From 39-52-133 sp035531075 (GTDB lineage: Bacteria; Pseudomonadota; Gammaproteobacteria; Burkholderiales; Gallionellaceae): a stretch of DNA of 64,000 nucleotides. Positions within the stretch are counted from its first letter, which is position 1. Each line of letters opens with the position of its first letter. The stretch is from the NCBI GenBank assembly GCA_035531075.1, contig DATKTO010000041.1, positions 116,152 to 180,151 of the forward strand, in the 5' to 3' direction. The notes under the pieces are model-generated. The model ran no database searches. It was not told the origin of the DNA and worked only from the letters and a program-made list of their open reading frames with translations. This document shows, one piece after another, positions 34,340 to 40,976 of the stretch. The translations under genes were made by a program, and so were the position numbers.

Positions 34340-35098
34340 TTATTGATTCGTTTTGCGATTCTGCCTGGTGTGGAATTCGGTCGTGAGTGTCAGAATGCCG
34401 CGCAGGATATTGATTTCTTCCTGCTCCAGTCGAGCACGAGAATACAAACGGCGCAATTTGTACATCAGCTTGGTCGTCTGCTGCGTGCGTAAAAATCCGA
34501 TCTGTCCCAGCGTTTCTTCCAGATGCACAAAATATCTTTCCAACTGTTCCGCCGGAGCCGGCACCAGATCCGGCGAAGGAATATCACCCAGACCGGCGGC
34601 CAGTCGCAGCTCATAGCTCAGCAATTGCACCGCAGAAGCCAGATTGAGCGAAGAGTATTCAGGATTGGCGGGTATGGTCACCATAAACTGGCAGCGCACC
34701 AATTCTTCATTGGTCAAACCGGACATCTCAGCGCCGAACAGCAATGCCACCGGCAATTGCGTGGCCTGCTGTATCAGCTTTGGCATTGCCTCGCGCGGCG
34801 TCAATACTTCCTGCGATACGTCGCGCACCCGCGCTGACACGCCCACTACCAAAACGGCTCCCTGCAAGGCCTCGTCCAGGGTGCTGCAAACGACTGCATT
34901 TTTCACCACATCCACGGCGCTCACCGCCATGATGTCCGCCTGTTTGTCGGGGAATCTCACCGGATTGATCAAATAAAGATGCTCCAGCCCCATCGTTTTC
35001 ATCGCCCGCGCAGCCGCGCCTATATTGCCCGGATGGCTGGTATGACTCAGCACCACGCGTACATTTGCCAAGCTTTTTGTAACATCTTGTTTATTCAA
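34340..35098 (-). CDS. trmJ: tRNA (cytidine/uridine-32-2'-O)-methyltransferase TrmJ
   Basis: SPOUT-class enzyme that 2'-O-methylates position 32 of some tRNAs. Family blocks are VRVVLSHTSHPGNIGAAARA at the N-terminus, YLINPVRFPDKQADIMAVSA, FGAEMSGLTNEEL near residue 130 and IPANPEYSSLNLASAVQLL near 150, the SAM-binding knot. The start is TTG 35098, the only candidate before the conserved core, with GGGAA upstream. The product is 252 residues. It heads trmJ-cysE-iscR and is divergent from suhB. Confidence 0.93.
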   Translation of the reverse strand: MNKQDVTKSLANVRVVLSHTSHPGNIGAAARAMKTMGLEHLYLINPVRFPDKQADIMAVSAVDVVKNAVVCSTLDEALQGAVLVVGVSARVRDVSQEVLTPREAMPKLIQQATQLPVALLFGAEMSGLTNEELVRCQFMVTIPANPEYSSLNLASAVQLLSYELRLAAGLGDIPSPDLVPAPAEQLERYFVHLEETLGQIGFLRTQQTTKLMYKLRRLYSRARLEQEEINILRGILTLTTEFHTRQNRKTNQ

Positions 35099-35110
35099 AA
35101 CGTGTTTCCC

Positions 35111-35192
35111 GTTAAAATGGCGACCTGCAATGTTTCAACTGTGAAACAGCCTGAAGTTTCATCTTGAAACAAACGGCCCCCATTGCTCATTA
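35111..35192. promoter_or_regulatory. Divergent trmJ/suhB promoter region with two GTTTCA-TGAAAC palindromes
   Basis: Palindrome 1 is GTTTCA-ACTG-TGAAAC (35132-35147), palindrome 2 GTTTCA-TCT-TGAAAC (35156-35170). Each contains a TTGAAA that can serve as a -35 box: on the minus strand at 35133-35138 with TTTAAC 16 bases on (35111-35116) toward trmJ, and on the plus strand at 35164-35169 toward suhB, where the -10 is weak. A regulator binding both would cover both promoters. Confidence 0.5.
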
Positions 35193-35209
35193 AAAAAGTT
35201 AGGTATTCC

Positions 35210-36016
35210 ATGCATCCCATGCTCAACATCGCGGTGAAAGCCGCGCGTCGTGCCGGTAATCTCATACACCGTGCCGCTGACAATCTCGACCACCTCACCG
35301 TGACCAAAAAATCAAACGCGGATTATGTCAGTGAAGTGGACAGAGCTGCCGAGCGCACCATCATCGAAACCATCCATGAATCCTATCCGACCCATGCGAT
35401 TTTAGCAGAAGAGAGCGGCGCCCAAGGTGAATCGGAATATCTGTGGATCATCGACCCGCTGGATGGAACCACCAACTTTCTGCATGGCTACCAGCAGTAC
35501 TCGGTATCCATTGCGCTGCAACACAACGGCGTGCTGACCCAGGCCGTGATATACGACCCCACCAAGAATGACCTGTTTACCGCTACGCGCGGGCGCGGCG
35601 CCTACCTCAACGACCGCCGCATCCGGGTCAGCAAACGTGCCGAACTGGCCGACAGTCTGATTGGAACCGGTTTCCCTTACTCAAAGTTTACTCATCTCGA
35701 TGCCTACATGGGCATCCTGCGCGACATGATGCAGAAGACCGCAGGCCTGCGCCGCCCCGGCTCTGCCGCACTCGACCTGGCCTACACCGCTGCAGGCCGT
35801 TACGACGGCTTCTTTGAAACCGGCCTCAAGCCCTGGGATATTGCCGCCGGCTGTCTGTTGATCACCGAAGCGGGCGGACTGGTGAGCGACCTGCAAGGCA
35901 ACGACAGTTATCTGAGAAGCGGCCATCTGTGCGCGGGTAATCCCAAGGTGTTTGCACAGATGCTGCAGGTGATTGCGCCGCATCTGACGGATAGTTTGAA
36001 ATCGGCTAACGCCTGA
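35210..36016 (+). CDS. suhB: Inositol-1-monophosphatase family protein SuhB
   Basis: Mg2+-dependent inositol monophosphatase; SuhB also supports rRNA antitermination complexes in E. coli. Metal-binding motifs are ILAEESGAQG near residue 67, WIIDPLDGTTNFLHG near 84 and the C-terminal LKPWDIAAGCLLITEAGG near 210. The start at ATG 35210 gives MHPMLNIAVKAARRAG, the typical N-terminus; 268 residues. It is divergent from trmJ, a widespread arrangement. Confidence 0.94.
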   Translation: MHPMLNIAVKAARRAGNLIHRAADNLDHLTVTKKSNADYVSEVDRAAERTIIETIHESYPTHAILAEESGAQGESEYLWIIDPLDGTTNFLHGYQQYSVSIALQHNGVLTQAVIYDPTKNDLFTATRGRGAYLNDRRIRVSKRAELADSLIGTGFPYSKFTHLDAYMGILRDMMQKTAGLRRPGSAALDLAYTAAGRYDGFFETGLKPWDIAAGCLLITEAGGLVSDLQGNDSYLRSGHLCAGNPKVFAQMLQVIAPHLTDSLKSANA

Positions 36017-36033
36017 CGCTTGGATATATTGAG

Positions 36034-36058
36034 GTAGGGTGCGCACGGCGCACCCTAC
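36034..36058. repeat. GTAGGGTG palindrome between suhB and dsrS
   Basis: Perfect 11-bp inverted repeat GTAGGGTGCGC / GCGCACCCTAC with a 3-base loop, a REP-like extragenic palindrome placed between the convergent stops. Related copies occur at 37268-37292 and 59960-60028. Confidence 0.75.
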
Positions 36059-36070
36059 TCGAAGATACAC

Positions 36071-37234
36071 CTAACGTGAGCGGCGGCGCGAGGTGCTGGC
36101 GGAAAAAGTCTTGCCGGTCAGCGCCGAGATCAGTTGCAGCATGGGAGTTGTCACAGGTTCCAGTTTCTTGCGCATCAGGCTGCCGCTTGCGGTGGTCTGC
36201 GACATGATCGGCGTGGCGATATCGATATCAATGCATGACAGCGCCAGCATGGCGCGCACTTCATCATTCAGCTGCGGCATCGCTTGCAGAAGCTGGCTGA
36301 CTGGTGATGCCGTTTCCTGGCCGGCAACGAATAATTCAACACTTGATATAATTTCTTCTACTGTTTCTCCGCTGCAAACATGCTGCTGACGCAGCACGTC
36401 AAAGTAAGTGGCGAGGGCATCCAGCAGCACAAGCACCACATCCTTGTCAGCGGGGGAGCGCAGCAATTCGTCATAGGCATGGAAGAAGGTCTGCCCGGGT
36501 GCGGACAGTATGCGCTGCAATTGCCGCGCAAAAATATTGCCCTGTGCGCCCAAGTCTGCCAGTCTGGGCTTAAGTGACTCGAAGTCATCGCGCGGCGGCA
36601 GTTGTTCAGGCAGTGCATCGGGCACGCTGGCGAGAAATCCCGCGTGGTAGGCATTGTCGATTTCGCCCTTGCGCCACAGCGATAGGCGAGTCTGTTCATC
36701 GGTCAGGCCGGGCTGCAACAGTATGCGGATGGTATCCATGATGATGTGCGCACTGTTTTCAAAGGGCAGGTGCTCAATCAGATAGTCCGCCAGCACTTTG
36801 CCCATCTGTCCCTTTACCACACATTCTCTTTCCAGCATGCGGCGCGCATGGTCGGCCACCGGCATGGCCCACCACGCGCGTCTTGCCAGTTCGTCGGTCA
36901 GGCCATTGGAGTAGGCTACCGAGGTGACTGCTTCAGGCTCTCCCAGCAGCAATAATCTGTCCAGCCCCTTGTCGCGTGCCTGGCCCATGCGCGTCCAGCG
37001 CTGCAGATACACCGGATAACCGCCGGGCGAACCGATCGCAAAGCCCGCAAGCAATTCACGCGCGGTGCGCAGATATTGCTCACTGCGTCCGCTGGGGTGA
37101 AGTTTTACGCTGGCGGTGCCGCGCGGCGACAGGCCGTAGATCGTCATGTTGGTCGCATCGATGCGTATCGCCTGGATTTCTCCGGCCAGCATGACGTTGA
37201 GTCGTAGTGAGTCTTCTGGTGTGAGTTCTGACAT
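36071..37234 (-). CDS. DsrS-like protein of unknown biochemical function
   Basis: 387-residue soluble protein. The opening LTPEDSLRLNVMLAGEIQAI and blocks such as LHPSGRSEQYLRTARELL, GSPGGYPVYLQRWTRMGQ and LTDELARRAWWAMPVAD match my memory of DsrS, a protein first seen in the dsr cluster of sulfur oxidisers. No catalytic motif is obvious, and the protein looks all-helical. No other dsr genes are in the window. It ends with an Arg/Ser-rich tail. The VWA and MoxR genes lie upstream on the same strand, 115 bases away across a palindrome, so a shared function is plausible but unproven. Confidence 0.6.
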   Translation of the reverse strand: MSELTPEDSLRLNVMLAGEIQAIRIDATNMTIYGLSPRGTASVKLHPSGRSEQYLRTARELLAGFAIGSPGGYPVYLQRWTRMGQARDKGLDRLLLLGEPEAVTSVAYSNGLTDELARRAWWAMPVADHARRMLERECVVKGQMGKVLADYLIEHLPFENSAHIIMDTIRILLQPGLTDEQTRLSLWRKGEIDNAYHAGFLASVPDALPEQLPPRDDFESLKPRLADLGAQGNIFARQLQRILSAPGQTFFHAYDELLRSPADKDVVLVLLDALATYFDVLRQQHVCSGETVEEIISSVELFVAGQETASPVSQLLQAMPQLNDEVRAMLALSCIDIDIATPIMSQTTASGSLMRKKLEPVTTPMLQLISALTGKTFSASTSRRRSR

Positions 37235-37267
37235 GAATTATTCCAGGCTGAATATTAAAATGTAATC

Positions 37268-37292
37268 GCAGGGTGCGTGTGACGCACCCTAC
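37268..37292. repeat. GTAGGGTG-type palindrome between dsrS and the VWA gene
   Basis: GCAGGGTGCGT and ACGCACCCTAC form an 11-bp inverted repeat with one mismatch and a 3-base loop; a second copy of the element at 36034-36058. Confidence 0.7.
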
Positions 37293-37349
37293 AAAAACTG
37301 TGTCGTCTTTATGCGGGTTAAAGTTAAAATTAGTCTGAATTAAATGAAA

Positions 37350-38606
37350 TTAGTTAAGTTGTATGCGTTGCCCCCACGGCACCGGCGCTTTGCCTTTTAC
37401 CAGCCAAATTACCGGATATGAAGGCTCCAGGTCGGGGAAATCGCCTTTTGCATCAGTGAAATAGAGCAGCATATCGGGTGAGTTTCCACGCCGTTCTATC
37501 CAGTCGAATATCGGCCTGAAATCGGTACCGCCGCCACCGTGAAATTCCCGGGGCAGCTTGAATTCTTCCCACGCTTCAAATATCCACGGTCCGTCTTTGC
37601 ACAGCACGGTGTCGCAGGCATGCAGGGTAATGCTGGCTCGCAACTGCGCCTTGAGCGTATTGATTTCCGCCAGAAACTCGCCCAGTTCCTCGCTGCCGAC
37701 CGAACCGCTGGTGTCGAGCACCACCACGATATTGGCCTGGGTACTTCTCAGCGAAGGCATGATCATTTCGCCTTCGCGGCGTGACGGTCTGGAGTAGCTG
37801 TAATCGTCGCGGGCGATCTGCGTCATGTAGCGCGCCAGCAGCATGCGCCAAGGCAGCTTGGGTTGCAGCAGTTCGCCCACCAGGCGTGCCAGCGCGCCCC
37901 CCAGTTTGCCTGCCTGCTGTGCCTGCAATGCCGCGCCGGCCATGCGCTGTTGCCACTGCGTGGACAGCGCATCCAGCTCGCTGGCCGAGAGCGGGTCGGG
38001 CCGGGCTGCACCCTGTATGCCTTGCAGTTCTTGCTGAAATTCGGATTGGCTATTACCGCCTGACTGAGGGTCGCTATCTTGTGGTGTTTGTCCTTCGCCG
38101 CCTTGGCGTTGCTCATTGCCTTTTTGTGAGCCGCCTTTTGTGGGATCGCTGTCCTGTCCCGATTGGGAATTCTCTTCCGTCGGGCCATCGCTATCGTCGT
38201 CCTTGATGTAGGGATAGATTTCTTCGGCAGTCATGCCTTCATAGGCAGCGATCACGATGGTGGCAGGTGGCGGAGTCAGCCCATCTTTGACCAGCACCGG
38301 ATTGATCGAATACTCGCAGGCGATATCCCAGCGCGACTTGATGCGGTGCTGGCGCCGGGCGAAATGCGAAAGCCCGCAGTGCAGCGCTTCGCGCGCCAGC
38401 ACAAACTGCGTTTGTTCCAGGCTCAAAGCGTCGATGTAATCGGGATTGTAATAAAGACTGCGCGCATCGGTGGTGCTGGTCGGGCACCATTTTGGATCGG
38501 CCGCAACCAGTGGCAGCCGCAGCGCAAGCGCACCCAGAAACGGCTTGTCCAGAATCAAGCGGGTGCGTGCCGCCGCAAGCTTGGTTTCGATATCCGGCTT
38601 AGTCAT
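37350..38606 (-). CDS. VWA-like (DUF2201) protein with degenerate metallopeptidase motif
   Basis: 418 residues. The N-terminal 130 residues resemble the putative metallopeptidase domain of DUF2201 proteins, but the zinc motif usually written HExxH reads REALHCGLSH, so the first His is replaced by Arg (codon CGC, one change from CAC). A Gln/Ser/Gly-rich linker (about 135-195) follows. The C-terminal VWA-like domain has a MIDAS-like DTSGSVGSEELGEF near 298 and TDFRPIFDWIE near 360. VWA proteins of this kind partner MoxR ATPases, and the MoxR gene lies 10 bases upstream. Probably a substrate adaptor rather than a protease. Confidence 0.85.
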   Translation of the reverse strand: MTKPDIETKLAAARTRLILDKPFLGALALRLPLVAADPKWCPTSTTDARSLYYNPDYIDALSLEQTQFVLAREALHCGLSHFARRQHRIKSRWDIACEYSINPVLVKDGLTPPPATIVIAAYEGMTAEEIYPYIKDDDSDGPTEENSQSGQDSDPTKGGSQKGNEQRQGGEGQTPQDSDPQSGGNSQSEFQQELQGIQGAARPDPLSASELDALSTQWQQRMAGAALQAQQAGKLGGALARLVGELLQPKLPWRMLLARYMTQIARDDYSYSRPSRREGEMIMPSLRSTQANIVVVLDTSGSVGSEELGEFLAEINTLKAQLRASITLHACDTVLCKDGPWIFEAWEEFKLPREFHGGGGTDFRPIFDWIERRGNSPDMLLYFTDAKGDFPDLEPSYPVIWLVKGKAPVPWGQRIQLN

Positions 38607-38616
38607 GACATGCTAA

Positions 38617-39663
38617 TCAAACGTCATAAAGCATCAAGTCTGCCACCGCGTTGGCCCAGCTGGAAAATTGCGGCACAGAGAACAGGCTCTGGCCGATTGC
38701 ACGGTGCATGTCGGAAACCAGCATGATGCCCATTTCGCGCAGCGGGAAGCGGCTGGCATAGTCCAGAATATGGCCATGTATCACCTTGGCATCGGCTGTG
38801 CCCTTGGCGCGGATCGCGCGGCCTATCAGTGCCGAAGCCACAGCATACTGCAGATCCACCTCGCGCGGCACAGGCACAGGTTCACCGCGCAGGATCGCAT
38901 CGAGGTCTGGCATGTTGTCGAGATTTTCAATAAAGGCGTGCAGTTCCAGACCTGCTGCAGGGCCGACGCAGGCTTGTAGCGTCGGCAACAGCAACTCGGG
39001 GTCGTCGCCAAATTTCTGCAGGGTGCGATGCGCGAATTCCCATGAACGCGGGCTGGGGAAGGCCACCGGATTGTGCGCTGGATTGAAATCGAACAGCAGT
39101 TCAGGTTTGAAGCGCAAGAAACCAATCAGCCTGTCATCCAGATTATTGGCATAGGCCCAGCTGACCCAGTCATCGATATTGGTTTCGACTTCAAAATGCG
39201 AAAAGCGGTTAGCCAGCGGTGCGGGCATGGTGTATGTCACGCCTCTGTCTCCCTGGCGGTTGCCCGCCGCAAAGATGGCCCAGCCTGGGGGAACTTCATA
39301 GTCGCCGAGACGGCGATCCAGAATCAACTGATAGGCAGCTGCCGACACGCTGGGCGGGGCAGAAGTGATTTCGTCCAGAAACAGGATGCCGTTGGGGCCA
39401 TGGCGTGCGGCGTCTGGCAGCATCGACGGCACTGCCCACTCGACGCGGTTTTCAATGCGGAACGGAATGCCGCGCAGGTCTGTAGGCTCCATTTGCGACA
39501 GGCGAATGTCGATCATGGGCGCTGCGTGGCGCGTAGCGACCTGGGCGATAATCTGCGACTTGCCGATACCCGGCGGCCCCCAGAGCATGACAGGGGTGTG
39601 GTGACCCTCGCGTGCGCTTAAAAACTCACGATCAAGTACGGTTAAAAGCTGTGCCGGACGCAT
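38617..39663 (-). CDS. MoxR-family AAA+ ATPase
   Basis: 348-residue AAA+ ATPase of the MoxR group, which with VWA proteins remodels or activates metalloenzymes and complexes. Walker A is LWGPPGIGKSQII near residue 30, Walker B ILFLDEITSAPPSV near 95, sensor 1 WAIFAAGNR near 130 and an arginine-finger region APLANRFSHFE near 150. It is the first gene of the MoxR-VWA-DsrS-like unit and is divergent from the transaldolase gene, with about 200 bases between. Confidence 0.9.
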   Translation of the reverse strand: MRPAQLLTVLDREFLSAREGHHTPVMLWGPPGIGKSQIIAQVATRHAAPMIDIRLSQMEPTDLRGIPFRIENRVEWAVPSMLPDAARHGPNGILFLDEITSAPPSVSAAAYQLILDRRLGDYEVPPGWAIFAAGNRQGDRGVTYTMPAPLANRFSHFEVETNIDDWVSWAYANNLDDRLIGFLRFKPELLFDFNPAHNPVAFPSPRSWEFAHRTLQKFGDDPELLLPTLQACVGPAAGLELHAFIENLDNMPDLDAILRGEPVPVPREVDLQYAVASALIGRAIRAKGTADAKVIHGHILDYASRFPLREMGIMLVSDMHRAIGQSLFSVPQFSSWANAVADLMLYDV

Positions 39664-39856
39664 GGTTACTCCAATTAATTTATCGCTGGATTATAGCAAT
39701 TGTGAAAACTGTGGTGGATTCTAATTCCACGAGCAGAACAACTTAGGTGGTTGATCCAATGTTGAAGTTCCATGCTGCTTGAAATTCAAGGTGATATCCC
39801 CATTAATATAGGTTAAGGTAATGACGCTCGTTTAAACTGAATCAACAGGGGCCATC

Positions 39857-39892
39857 GGGAGCTAATATGCCAGTGGGAGCGAATATGAAAGT
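39857..39892 (+). repeat. 18-bp tandem duplication of ribosome site plus start codon of tal
   Basis: GGGAGCTAATATGCCAGT (39857-39874) is followed directly by GGGAGCGAATATGAAAGT (39875-39892), 15 of 18 bases identical. Each unit carries a ribosome site and an ATG in the same reading frame. Confidence 0.8.
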
Positions 39893-40970
39893 CACACAGC
39901 AGTTGCACGACCTTGGCCAGCGCATTTGGCTGGACAATATTACGCGTGAACTTCTCATCAGCGGTACCCTGCAGCGCTATATCAGCGAGTACTCCGTCAC
40001 GGGGCTGACCTCCAATCCCACTATCTTTCACCTCGCCCTTAAAAACTCCGGCATCTATGACGATGCTATCCAAACAAAATCTCTTGCCGGCAAAGCTGCA
40101 GAGGAGATTTTTATTGAGTTGGCATTAGAAGATATCACACAGGCTGCCGAGCTTTTCCGCCACATACACTCTGCCACAGCTGGTGTGGATGGTTGGGTGT
40201 CATTTGAGGTTCCGCCATCGCTGGCAAACGACACTGCGGGCACTATCAGGGCGGCGCTGCAGCTGCATGCCCAGGCAAATCGCTCCAATTTGCTGATTAA
40301 GATTCCGGGCACAAAGGCGGGATTACCTTCCATTGAGGAAGCCATCTTTGCCGGTGTCCCCGTGAATGTCACGCTGCTGTTCTCATGCGAGCAATACATT
40401 GCGGCAGCCGAGGCATATATGCGCGGCATAGAGCGGCGCATTGCCGCTGGCCGCGACGCCGGTGTTGCCTCGGTGGCCTCTCTGTTTGTGAGCCGCTGGG
40501 ATGTGGCGGTAAAGGATAAAGTGGCGGATGCACTGCGCAACCGGCTCGGCATCGCAATATCGATGCGCACCTATAAAGCCTACCGCGAGCTGCTTGCATC
40601 ACCGCGCTGGCAGGGGCTGCAGGCTGCCGGGGCGCGGCCGCAACGACTGCTGTGGGCCAGCACCGGCACCAAGGATCCTGCAGCCGCAGCTACTTTGTAT
40701 ATCGATGCGCTGGCCGCTCCCGACACCATCAACACCATGCCCGAGAAGACCTTGCTCGCGTTTGCCAAACAGGGAGAGATTAAATCCGTGTTGCCGCCCG
40801 ATGGAGGTGATGCCGAAAAGCTGCTCGCGGAATTTTCGCAGGCGGGTGTGGATGTCGACGGACTGGCAACAGCTCTGCAGCGCGAAGGCACCGCGGCCTT
40901 CGCAAGGTCATGGGACGAACTGATGTCGCTGATCTCGTCTAAAGTTGATGTGTTATCCGGAGGGAAATAA
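39867..40970 (+). CDS. tal: Transaldolase
   Basis: Transfers a dihydroxyacetone unit between sugar phosphates in the non-oxidative pentose phosphate pathway. The 367-residue TIM barrel shows LTSNPTIFHLAL near residue 50, LIKIPGTKAGLPSIEEAIFAG with the Schiff-base lysine near 145, VNVTLLFS near 170 and LLWASTGTKDPA near 265. Two in-frame ATGs (39867 and 39885) each have their own GGGAGC site, so either may be used; the products differ by 6 residues. glgP follows after 6 bases, linking glycogen breakdown to pentose metabolism. Confidence 0.93.
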   Translation: MPVGANMKVTQQLHDLGQRIWLDNITRELLISGTLQRYISEYSVTGLTSNPTIFHLALKNSGIYDDAIQTKSLAGKAAEEIFIELALEDITQAAELFRHIHSATAGVDGWVSFEVPPSLANDTAGTIRAALQLHAQANRSNLLIKIPGTKAGLPSIEEAIFAGVPVNVTLLFSCEQYIAAAEAYMRGIERRIAAGRDAGVASVASLFVSRWDVAVKDKVADALRNRLGIAISMRTYKAYRELLASPRWQGLQAAGARPQRLLWASTGTKDPAAAATLYIDALAAPDTINTMPEKTLLAFAKQGEIKSVLPPDGGDAEKLLAEFSQAGVDVDGLATALQREGTAAFARSWDELMSLISSKVDVLSGGK

Positions 40971-40976
40971 ACAACC

